Shown: in pieces, positions 55,201 through 64,000 of the stretch
How positions within the stretch are numbered: position 1 is the stretch's first letter
Layout of the letters: each line of letters begins with the position of its first letter
Assembly: GCA_027943335.1 (NCBI GenBank)
Contig: BSBK01007741.1
Span: 506,001-570,000, forward strand
Source: Chamaecyparis obtusa
Taxonomy: Eukaryota > Streptophyta > Pinopsida > Cupressales > Cupressaceae
Direction of reading: 5' to 3'
Length of the DNA stretch: 64,000 nucleotides
Program-made: the position numbers and the translations under genes
The notes under the pieces: generated by a model
What the model saw: the letters and a program-made list of their open reading frames with translations, nothing else
Database searches by the model: none
What the model was told of the DNA's origin: nothing

Positions 55201-55751
55201 AAACATGAAAGAAACATGCAACATAATGAACATGATATGTTTGGACAAATTGTCCCTGGAAAAACCCCAAGGGAAGACCAATACTACAGATGATGAACTT
55301 ATATTAAAACTCAACATGCACAAATTAAGAGATACAAAAAACTATTTGCCTCTTTCTGGCAGAGCTTCGATAATATCCTACTTCTCCTACTAAGATCCCA
55401 CAACTACTATCCCCAATGCTATTATTGCACCCTTGCTAAAAGTGTAAGACTATTTTCTAACACTACAAATTTAAAAATCTAACACTGCAAATGATTCTCA
55501 AAACTTGTGTTCTCCAAATTCCCAATGAACCCCTTTTATACTACACTCATTGGGAAATGAATGACCGATATTTATTCTCAATCAATAGCTGAGATAAGTA
55601 ACAACTTAAAAATGAATAAAAAATTAGTTGCAAAGTGTCCCTAAAAGAGTCAAATAATTAAATAATAATTGTCCCCATTCCCAAAAATAAAACAATTATT
55701 ATCTAAAAATTAGGTATGGACAAACAACTGTCCAAGCTACCCCAACTAACA
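55200..55751 (-). repeat. 3' LTR of copia element (left end approximate)
   Basis: On the minus strand it starts TGTTAGTTGGGG. A TATA-like TATAAAAGGGG (about 55532-55542) lies 210 bases in, a normal spacing for a copia U3. The distal end is not defined. Confidence 0.55.
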
Positions 55752-55764
55752 CTCCTTGTTAGTG

Positions 55765-57240
55765 AGGAAGTTGTTCTACATAATATCGAACTTATTTCCA
55801 AACAAGATGAATTTCACCTTCCCCAATGCCTTATTGAAAATGTTTGCTACCTTTTTCTTTGTAGGTGTATATTGTAGCTAAAAAATCCCCCATTGTACAA
55901 AATCTCTGATGAAGTGATACTCGATGTCTATATGCTTAGACCTATCATGAAACATAGGATTCTTAGATAATTTAATATAAATATGATTGTCATAGTGTAT
56001 CACAGTAGTCTCAACCCTCTGACCAAACAAGGATATTAGAAAATTCCCAAGCTATATAGATTCAAATGTCACCATGTTGACTTCTATGTATTTTTATTCT
56101 ATGGAACTTAGACCCACAAACTTTTGCTTCTTGCTAAACCAAGAGATCACTCCTGATCCCAAACTGAAGCAACACCCTGAAGTGCTTCTCTTGTCTGTTG
56201 TATTTACTGCCCAATTTGTGTTCATATAGCCTATCAAGTTGATTCCTTCACCTCTCTCATACCTGATCCCCTACTCAATTGTACCACACAAATAACATAG
56301 CACATGCTTTGCCACTGTCCATTGCACTCTCTTTGGCTCAACCCTGAACTGAATAAGATATTAAACTGCAAAATCTATATCTGGTTCGGTGTTGACAAAA
56401 TACATGAGAGAACCAATCAAATACTTGTATAAGGTGAGATCTGCATCCTTCTCCTTGGATGTGTCCACCTTATTCCAATTCATGATCTCAGGTGTACACA
56501 TGGCTTTGTAATCCTCCATTCTAAATCTCTTAAAGAATTCAATGCAATATTTCCCTTGTCCAAGGAAAATCTCTCCATATGTTTTCCACACTTCCATGCC
56601 TAGAAAGTAATACATAAGTCTAAAATAATTCATCTTTAACTCTATTGAAAGGTCCCTTTTGCACTCCTCTATGAGCCCTAGTGAACCTGTTAGAAACAAG
56701 TCATCCATATATAGAACAAGAATGAGAATATCACCCCCAACTACCAAGTAGTAGAGGTTGGCATATTCCTCACTCTTCACAAAGCCCATCCCTTGTAAGT
56801 ATGAATCAATGCACTCATTTCTCTCCCTAGGAACCTTCTTGAGCCTTTACAAAGCTCTCTTTAATATACAAACATTGGTCTCTTGACTATGTACTACAAA
56901 GCCTTCTGGTTGTTCTATGTATACCTCCTCTTTCAACTAACCTTTAAGGAATGTTCTCTTGACATCCATTTGATGAATCTTCCATCCTATCTATGCTACA
57001 AATGAGATCACAACTCATATAGAAGTATACCTATGCACTGGATAAAATGTCTCCTCATGTTCTATTCCATCCTTCTAAGAGAACCCCTTTTCCATGAACC
57101 TTTCCTTGTATTTATTGATGCTACCACATGCACCATGCTTGATCTTATAGATCTAGCATGATCCAACTATAGCCCTATCTTTTGGTCAAGGTACAACCTC
57201 CCACACATCATCCTTCATTATTGAGGTATATTCCTCAATC
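55765..57240 (-). pseudogene. Copia reverse transcriptase and RNase H
   Basis: From about 57240 downward the frames give RT segments (YTSIMKDDVWEVVP, WKIHQMDVKRTFLKG, EEVYIEQPEGFVV). Frame 56789-56361 (142 codons) holds VKSEEYANLYYLV, LVLYMDDLFLTGS (the YVDD site as YMDD), YYFLGMEVW, GQGKYCIEFFKRFRMEDYK and LIGSLMYFVNTEPDIDFAV. RNase H follows (WTVAKHVLCYLCGT, TDKRSTSGCCFSLGSGVISW, PMFHDRSKHIDIEYHFIRD) down to about 55765. Stops break most frames; the active-site Asp pair is intact. Confidence 0.88.
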
Positions 57241-57562
57241 ATCCTATCTTTCCATACTTGATGTTCTTCAATCTCCTAGTTTTAGAAGGATCACTATCTA
57301 CCAACTGGCTAACTAATGCCACATAGTCATTAAACTTGACTAGTTGTCTCTATTGTCTAATACTCATTCTAGGAGCTCCCACAAACTCCTTAGTATCCTT
57401 ATGTGTCTGTTGAACTTCACAGTTCCTATTGCCAACTATAGAGGATAAAATATCAACCTTCATATCTTCTTGATGAATCTTTTGCTAAACAAATTTCTCC
57501 ATACTCTGCAAATTCTCACCGCCTGAGCCTTTTCTTGTACTAGTAACCATACTTGAGTTTTG

Positions 57563-58560
57563 TTACCCTTGATGTGGTTGAGAAATCCTTGGAGCTTCTA
57601 TTGGCTGCTCACTTTGATCATTTGCTAGAAAATATCTGGAGCTCCTAAATGCCTTGTCCTCCATGAATTTGACATCATTTTTTACTGTAATCCTCCGTGC
57701 CCCTGGAATAAATATCCGATATGCCTTTGAGGTCTCACTATACCCCAAAAATTATCGCCTCTCTGCACTCTGACTTAACTTGGTACGTGTATCCCTTGAA
57801 ATGTGATAATATGCCAAAATTCCAAATATCTTGAAGAGATTAACATCTGGCTTCTTTCTTGTGAATTCCTCATTTGGTGTAATCTTTCCCAGTACCTTAT
57901 GTGGAACCTTATTCTATATGTATATTTTTGTACTACATGCCTCTTCCCATAAGTAATAGAGCATGTCCTGGTCATGTAGCATAGACCTTGTTGCCTCTGA
58001 TATGGAACAATTCTTCCTCTCAACAACCCCATTCTATTATGGGTTGTAAGGAACCATCCAATCTCTCTTGATTCATTCCCTATTACAAAACTCTAGGAAC
58101 TCTTTCCCTTTGTACTCACCTCCATTGTCTAACTGATGAACCTTTATCTTCCTTCCTATCATGTTCTCCAAAAGAGTCTTGAACTCTTAGAAGTGACTCA
58201 AACCCTCATCCTTGCTCTTCAAGAAGTATATACGGGTCTTCCTAGAGAAATCATCAATAAAAGTAACAAAGTAACTGTATCCTCTAAGAGAATTCATCAA
58301 CATTAGTCCACATATATCTAAAAGTACTAGATCAAGAACACCCTCAGATCTGGAGTCACTCCTTGAAAAAGTTTCTTTCAAAAATTTTCCCAACATACAT
58401 CCCTTAGATACATCATCATGCTCTGTGCTCACCTTTGGAACACTTATCACTGTATCATGAAGTAATTTAAGTGCTCCATGATGTATATGTCACATACTCC
58501 TATTCCCTAGATCTCCTCAATCTTTAGGATTAATGCTTCTCATGAGTTCCTTAGGAGTAT
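57563..58560 (-). pseudogene. Copia integrase
   Basis: Frame 58450-58187 includes LDLVLLDICGLMLMNSLRGY, then FVTFIDDFSRKTRIYFLKSK, the core with the first catalytic Asp (usual H.D.CGP). Frame 58032-57775 covers the later core (EEACSTKIYI-like words read with frame changes), and frame 57748-57563 holds GYSETSKAYRIFIPGARRITV and VKFMEDKAF, the conserved C-terminal GYS...KAYR(I/L) motif. It is frameshifted repeatedly. Confidence 0.85.
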
Positions 58561-58564
58561 CAAA

Positions 58565-58975
58565 CTACAACCTATAGAGCCAACCACTTGTAACTCCAAT
58601 AAGTATGGATGATTTCCAATCCTTATGGTTGATCAACACATGCACCCCTCTAAAGAGTACATTATACCCTTTGTCCTGAAGGACAAATATGGAAACTAGA
58701 TTCATACCTAATCCTAGTACATGCAACACATCATGAAGGGGAATCACTTTTCCATTCTCCCTCTGAAATTGAACAATCCCTTTTCCAACTAGGTTGAGTT
58801 TGGATAAGTTCTCCATAAAAATATGGATTCTAGTGTCCTCCTTATAAATAGAGAAGTACTCTCTAACTCTTATCATATGAAATGACACACCACTATATAT
58901 ATCAAACACTCTATGAGGTTGAGCTAACCATACAAGCTATGAGTACAAACTCATCCTCCATTCTACTAGAGAGCT
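58565..58975 (-). pseudogene. Copia protease and gag-pre-integrase segment
   Basis: Frame 58909-58565 (114 codons): FDIYSGVSFHMIRVREYF is a decayed W.(I/L)DSGAS.HM protease site with the catalytic Asp-Ser pair altered. Next come GKGIVQFQRENGKVIPLHDV and LHVLGLGMNLVSIFVLQDKG, the LxDVLYVPxLxxNLLSV block. The end (GVTSGWLYRL) is the pre-integrase LWH(R/K)RL-type start. Non-functional. Confidence 0.85.
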
Positions 58976-58999
58976 CATCTGTACTTGTTAAAGTTTCCA

Positions 59000-59938
59000 C
59001 CTACCTCTTTCCTTTCTTTTTATTCTTCCTTTATAGGAAATCATAGACATAGTGGCCAAGCTTGTGACAACCAAATCACTTGATCTTAGATAAGTCTTCC
59101 TTCTTCTCACTTTGTGGATTTGATCTTTTACTAGACCCCTTCTTTGATTTCCCATTTCCTGCTAGGGAACCTTCTCTTGTTCCACCTCACTTTTCTGACT
59201 CGTATTGTTGGCTCCATTGACAAGACTTAGTCTAAGATCCTCTTGAGTGAAATCACTCCATAGTTGATCCCAAGTCGGTAAGGTGTCTCATCCATAATGA
59301 CTTGAACAAAGATATCACATTTCTTAATAAACCCATTAGGGCTATCCTTACTAGCTCATCATCATCTAGTTTATCTCCAACAACTTCTAACTCATATTTG
59401 ACAAATCTAAGCCTATGAGGTAACTTTTAATGTCTTATCCGTTGATCATTCAGGCATTCCTCAACTTTTCTTTGAGAAACATATTTTTATTAGTAATAGT
59501 ATTTTGGTACAGATTTAGAATGGCACCCCACATCTTCTTTATTGTATATAAATCAATGATATGAAAAACTATATGGTCCTTGAAAGTGTTAAGGATTATC
59601 ATTCACACCTTGTCATCATCCTTCTTATATGCTAAGAGACATGTTGGGTCTATAGGTACAACTAAAACACTAGTCACATATTCCTTGATACCATTCTCTT
59701 CTAGCAATACAAAAATTTTGGGTTTCCAAACACCAAAATTTGAGGCTCCATCCAATATTTCTTGATCTCTCAAACCAGCTAAGGCCATCTCAATGGATAA
59801 AAGAAATAATAATTCAAAAGAGGTCAAACTAGGTTTAAAACCATCAATTTTCCTTTTCCTAAGGTAAACCTTTTTTACCCTCAACTTAGCTCTGATTGTT
59901 ACTCCTATTTGAGCATTAATGGTTGTCATTAGTATCAC
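59000..59938 (-). pseudogene. Copia gag
   Basis: Frame 59938-59603 (111 codons) holds LDGASNFGVWKPKIFVLLEE, the copia gag F.G.N(Y/F)..W...(M/I)...L block, followed by GIKEYVTS. Downstream stop-rich frames continue (TIKKMWGAILNLYQN, LKEKLRNA) to a degenerate knuckle FGCHKLGHYVYDF (about 59045-59080), in which the first Cys is missing. The first ATG at 59938 may be close to the original start. Confidence 0.8.
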
Positions 59939-59944
59939 TCAATC

Positions 59945-61127
59945 ATTCAGTCGGTAAAGGAGACAAATAGGAAAGTCGGTCAAAATACAGAGCCTATACA
60001 CTGAGCAGGACACAAGGCAGATACATGAGTTAACCGAGTACAACTTTGACCAAGCATTCTTCTCGAACCAGATGATCATCAAGTATCAAACACTGTGGTC
60101 ACCAAGAATTCATATGAACCGAGCACCAGTTAATTACCAAGTGATGAATGCAGTGAACATCAAGTAAAATAGGAAATGACATAGCAGTTTGAAATGGCAC
60201 AAACATCAAGGAAAATGGTTCACACTGATCATAAAATAGTTTACCAAGATTGAGACATAATTAATGGATGTACTCATTATATTTTTTATGATTCCTATGT
60301 ATTGTAGATCTAGGTTATTTATTCTCACCGTTGATCTTAGGTTTTCTAAGATATTATAAAACCCTCATTAGGTCAAGCTAGTTTGATATAAAAATTTTAA
60401 AGATGTCATTATGATATTGTATCATCAAGGAGTAGTTGCACTCAGGACATCATAATATTAGACATGGTTTTGACATAAGGATTTGATAGAAGCATTCAAT
60501 TTTTCATAATAGACATAACTCTACTAAGAAGAACAAAAGGACATATACATCTCTTCAAGGTGATATCTTTACTGTATTTCATAGATCTGAATCAGGCAAG
60601 TTTGAGTTTCTAATTAGAGATACATCTTACCATTACTCTTTAACCATTGTAGAAGATTAAAAATCTCTTAACAAAGTGAACCTCATAGTTATATTGTAAA
60701 TCTCTTAATTGAGTGCACACTAGATAGTGTTTCTAAAATCCTCTAACTAGGTAGATCTAGTTGATATTCTTGTTACACCTAACAGGGTAATATCACTAGA
60801 AGTGATCACAATATTGTAGCCTTAACTAGCATACTTTTTTACTGCAGTAGTGAAGCTTTGTGGGTGTCATCCCTGCTGTTGTTTTTACCTTCTAACAAGG
60901 GTTTATATGATACCAAAACATTTATGTTAAGTGTATGAAGTTTCATGAATGGTTTATTTATTAGATTACATGCATTTACACTTTTAGTTATATTTGAATG
61001 TATGTTACATACAATGGAATTCAGTTGGTTAATGTTATCTATGCCTACAAAGTTTTAGTCATGAATTTTTTTAAAGAAACTGAGTCACCCGTCCCCTCTT
61101 AGTACATATCTTTCCATAATCCCAACA
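59945..61127 (+). repeat. 5' LTR of element C (start approximate)
   Basis: Ends ATAATCCCAACA next to the PBS. Contains CCTAACAGGG- and CTAACAAGGG-type motifs (about 60776-60905) as in the A/B LTRs. The first 270 bases carry ACCGAGTA-type motifs. No clear TG start was identified. Confidence 0.6.
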
Positions 61128-61141
61128 ATTGGTATCAGAGC
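61128..61141 (+). promoter_or_regulatory. Primer-binding site of element C
   Basis: AT-TGGTATCAGAGC, a complete initiator tRNA-Met complement, two bases after the LTR end and 50 bases before the gag ATG. Confidence 0.9.
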
Positions 61142-61191
61142 TAGTTCTCTTTTTTAGGAAAGTTTAATCACTAAAGAGAAAAGATCTAAGG

Positions 61192-62461
61192 ATGGAAAGG
61201 TATAAGCTTGATAAGACTATTGAGAATCAAAGAAAATAGATGTAGATCTACATTGAACAATTCAAGGAAGCCAAAGAAGAACTGAAGAAATTACTGATTA
61301 AAAGGAAGGATATGGAACTTTGGTGTAATGAGGCTAATTACCATGAAGAAGAGATAGATGATCTATTTGAGGCATCTAGATTTTGATCTGGTAGCATATC
61401 TGATGGATCTGAAGGAACCATATTAGATCTATTTGAAAAGAATCTGCATCTTATTGAACAAGTGAAAGCACTATAGATCGGTCAAGAGACACAAATGGTC
61501 ATAATGATTGATGTCATGAACAATGCAAGGCAAGCAGAACAAGAAAGAAATCCTGCTATAGAAGATAGGAGGCAAATGATTGATAAGTTACAAGAGAAGG
61601 AACTGAGAGACTGAGACTCACTGAGCATCACTTTGAAATCTCTAATCAGAAGGTTATCATAAGTCAGGAAGTCAACCGAGTAAATAGTGAGTTTACAAGG
61701 AAATTGGAAGAAATTGGTGAATTAAGAGAAGAAAATGAAAGATTGAAGAATAAGGTAAAGATACAACAACATAATTAGATGATTAAGAAAGATGAAGATA
61801 GTACTAAATGAATAGATGAATTTTTGAACAGTCAAAAAATACTTGATAGCACAACTGGTTTAGGCTATACCAAGAAGGGAGAGTTATCAAGACAAGCTGA
61901 AAAAAATAATGCCTATGTCAATCCAAGGCCAAAGAAGCTATCATGTTATCATTGTGGAAAACTAGGCCACACCAAATTTTTGCAGAAGAAAAGCAAAAGG
62001 TATTCCTAAATCCATTCCTAAATTTAATGGTTATTGCTATAACAATAATAAGTATGGACATCAAGCACATGAGTGAAAATCAAAGCTAAATAGGACACCT
62101 AAGAAACCTTATATGGAAAAACATTATCTTAGTTGCAACATGCATGGACACATATCATGGGAATGCAGGACAGAGATGAAGCAAGTATGGACACCAAAAG
62201 AATAGAACAAAACATATCAATTGAGAAGGCAAGGTAATTCATATACTTGGGATTAGAACACTTGGGTTAACTACAAAACATGTGGCAGGTATGGACATGT
62301 TGTAGAAAATTGCATGAGAAAGAACTAGAGAGGAAGATCTTGCAATTGGACAAGTACTGATATGGCATGTGTGCAGTGTCACAAGGTCAGTCACTTGAGA
62401 AAAGATTGGAGAGACCGAGCACCAAAGATAAACACAAATACAAATGGCAATACAATTGAAT
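61192..62461 (+). pseudogene. Gag of element C with about five zinc knuckles
   Basis: The N-terminal part is Glu/Lys/Leu-rich with heptad-like spacing (FKEAKEELKKLLIKRKDMEL) and has many stops. The C-terminal part has a series of CCHC-like motifs: CYHCGKLGHTKF (about 61943), CYNNNKYGHQAHE (about 62035), CNMHGHISWEC (about 62137), CGRYGHVVENC (about 62280) and CVQCHKVGHLRKD (about 62371), several lacking one ligand. The arrangement parallels B gag. Confidence 0.75.
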
Positions 62462-63124
62462 AAATCATGAGGATAAGAAATCAAATGTGGAGAAAAGAAT
62501 CAAATGACAATGCTAGATCAAGCACTGTAATCGGTGACACCTCATCTGTTAGATTAGGTGATATCACCACCTCCACTTAAGTAATTAAGGTAGGTATGGA
62601 ACTGAATTTTAATCGGTTATATCTTACAAAAGCTCCTTATATCTAGTGGATAAACATCAAATCAACATAAAATGAGATGCACTATGGGATTACTTGTTTT
62701 GAACTCTAAATGTGTACAGTCGGTAAAAGCATGACCGAGTAAATGTTTTCTAGTCGATGAATATTGGCAAGGTTAATTGAGTTGTAGTATCAACCAAGTA
62801 ATATCTAAGTGTTAACTAAGCTAAATTCTTTTGAGTGTTAACCAAGCACAACTTCATTTACTAAGCTTTATTAGGTAAAGTATTTAATGCGAAAGTTTGA
62901 GTGAGAAAATAAATTTTTGTTATAAATATGTGATGTAGTCATTTCATCAAACAATGAGGACGAGAAGAGCCAAATTGATTTGAGAAAATTTGGGCTAAGA
63001 ATTTTTAGAGAATTTGACAGAGATTTAAGGAGATCCCAAGCAAGTTTATCACTATTTCAAGTAGGTTCCTCAGCCACCGAGTTGTTTTACTGAGATATTT
63101 GTGAAGCCATAAATTTGATAAACA
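62462..63124 (+). other. Spacer between gag and ORF2 in element C, with TATA-like site
   Basis: No coding domain. 62715-62870 carries ACCGAGTA/ACCAAGYA-type motifs. A TATA-like GTTATAAATATGTG lies at 62918-62931, about 195 bases before the ORF2 ATG. This could give ORF2 its own transcript; unproven. Confidence 0.5.
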
Positions 63125-64000
63125 ATGGTGTCTTCATCTAAGGTCATGAAATAAAATTCTGAGAGTGACAAGAAGGTCACATTGATTAAATCTGCAACTT
63201 ATGATGAATTGAAATGCAAGTTGCACCCAAAAATAACCTCACAGATCAATCAAGAGGGTGTGTTTTCCAACATATCACCTAGGGTTTTGTCGGTGTAAGA
63301 TATTTGTGCATACATTCATTGCAAAATTGGTGAAATCAAAGATTTTGAGCTTCAATCCACTTACCAGGAGCTAAGTGAAAATGGAAAGCTCAAGGATGAG
63401 CACAAACACCTGGAGGTGAAGGGATTGATGAATGCCCTATATTTCCTGAGGGAATTTAAGATAGAGTGGATTAGGGTTGTTCTTAGCTGAGTGCATGAAG
63501 GGAAATTATGGCTAGATGAACTGGTTAAAATAACTAAGGATATCATACATGTGGTCACCAATTACCCTACTACCGATAAAGCTAAAGCCATAAGGAGTGC
63601 ACTGAGGACTGAGATTGAGAAGCTTAGAAGAGCATAATGGAATGGAAGAGGTATGAGAGTTAACATAATCATTGATCTAGAGATAAGGTTTTGAGCCTAT
63701 GTTTTTGGTTATAAGATATTTCAATCGAGTAGGCCAAATAGTTTACCTTGTGGAGTCGTAGACATCACTTATAAGATTATTAAGAAGGGTTTTCAATTTG
63801 ACCTCACTGAGCTTCTATTGAAACAACTGGAGGAAAATATGAGAACCATTCAGGCAGCAAAGACAAACACTTGTAATTTTGGTTCTCTACTAGTCCATAT
63901 ATTTTTGTACATGCAAAAATTCTTTCCATCAGTTGGTAATGTTGACTAGGATGTCAACTGACCAGTTATAATGTAGATAAATGATTTCATTAAGAATATA
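63125..64000 (+). pseudogene. ORF2 of element C (partial), diverged homologue of ORF2 in A and B
   Basis: The frame starting MVSSSKVMK is followed through SATYDELKCKLHPKITSQI, VEDICAYIHCKIGE-like words, EFKIEWIRVVLS-VHEGKLWLDEL, VKITKDIIHVV, NGRGMRVNIIIDLE, YVFGYKIFQSSRPNSLPCGV, FDLTELLLKQLEENM and TNTCNFGSLLVHIFLYM. Their order and spacing match A/B blocks (VEDIRAYIYYKKE, EWIKILLSRIHDDL, ITSDLIHEM, RRGMTIEPIE, MILGYRFQNIKRVNSVF, QLIDNIKAI, KTKIFRFNSLIIYMYLH). Stops occur in TAG/TGA form. The remainder is outside the window. Family unknown. Confidence 0.7.

Larger units (their letters stand above)
55200..59940 (-). mobile_element. Decayed Ty1/copia element, minus strand
   Basis: On the minus strand the order is gag, (zinc knuckle), protease, integrase, RT, RNase H, then a 3' LTR, the diagnostic Ty1/copia order. 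The LTR begins TGTTAGTTGGGGTAGCTTGG at 55751 reading left, preceded by the purine-rich AACAAGGAG. Its left end (about 55200) is not resolved. The 5' LTR and PBS are missing: gag meets unrelated LTR sequence near 59945. Distinct from A, B and C. Confidence 0.82.
59945..64000 (+). mobile_element. Sirevirus-like, pol-less LTR element C (runs off the right edge)
   Basis: 5' LTR to 61127 (left end unresolved), initiator-Met PBS at 61130-61141, gag with a heptad-rich N-terminus and about five knuckles (61192-62461), a spacer, then ORF2 from 63125. Its LTR end (GAGTCACCCGTCCCCTCTTAGTACATATC...CCCAACA) resembles, but is clearly diverged from, the LTR ends of A, B and the solo LTR. It has the same gag-ORF2 arrangement without pol. 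Confidence 0.75.

Noticed and set aside
55205..55393. 62-codon plus-strand frame as a small gene.
   Set aside because: It lies in the probable LTR of the copia element, has no recognised family and no conserved context.
1..64000. tRNA genes and intact host protein genes.
   Set aside because: No cloverleaf-like tRNA sequence or intact non-transposon coding region was recognised by eye; tRNAscan and a protein search would be decisive.

Overview
This window looks like intergenic DNA from a large, repeat-rich seed-plant nuclear genome. It is AT-rich and CpG-poor. Nearly everything recognisable is a decayed LTR retrotransposon, and many premature stops fall where Gln, Arg or Trp is expected (CAA/CAG to TAA/TAG), as cytosine deamination would cause. 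I recognise no intact host gene, tRNA, full rRNA gene or CRISPR array. The amount and depth of nesting suggest a conifer-like or other giant-genome plant, but the species cannot be decided from the sequence.

Left part (1-11.5 kb). A plus-strand Ty3/gypsy element of the Tat lineage enters from the left: end of RNase H, a second archaeal-type RNase H, then integrase. A long 3' spacer follows, carrying an antisense reading frame (4161 to about 6130, minus strand) with a plant-mobile-domain-like N-terminus, then a 3' LTR from 7720. A second Tat element of the same broad family lies tail-to-tail on the minus strand. It runs from about 9 kb to its 5' LTR at 43222-44108. Its order, read on the minus strand, is LTR, PBS, gag, protease, G-patch-like linker, RT, RNase H, archaeal RNase H, integrase, 3' spacer.

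Insertions in the minus Tat element. (i) 12335-17384 is a pol-less gag-protease LTR element that splits the integrase. Its termini are TGATGTAG/CTACATCA, and its 3' LTR is itself interrupted by a solo LTR (12809-13851). (ii) 24448-41929 is element A, a Sirevirus-like LTR element on the minus strand with a perfect AGCCC target duplication. Its 5' LTR was later hit by a plus-strand relative, element B (30338-41359). B in turn contains an unidentified block (about 34299-38700). The layers are supported by target duplications, by the resumption of reading frames, and by matching LTR lengths (1119, 1117 and 1043 bp; 991 and 992 bp).

Most notable system. Elements A, B and a third, more distant relative C (about 59.95-64 kb, plus) share one architecture: a Met-tRNA PBS, a coiled-coil gag (multi-zinc-knuckle in B and C), no protease/RT/integrase, and a large second ORF ('ORF2', about 1,050 codons in A and B). 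I cannot match ORF2 to any known family. Its presence in two diverged lineages argues that it is a retained component of a non-autonomous family and not a one-off capture.

Right part (44.1-64 kb). Mostly anonymous AT-rich DNA. It contains an unrecognised minus-strand reading frame with a short A tract (44.2-44.9 kb), a 133-bp-arm foldback (45614-45895), a degenerate 70-80 bp tandem repeat (49.54-49.92 kb), six 5S-rRNA-derived repeats arranged as an inverted array (51.8-54.1 kb, Cassandra-like), a decayed minus-strand Ty1/copia element (about 55.2-59.94 kb), and element C, which runs off the right edge.
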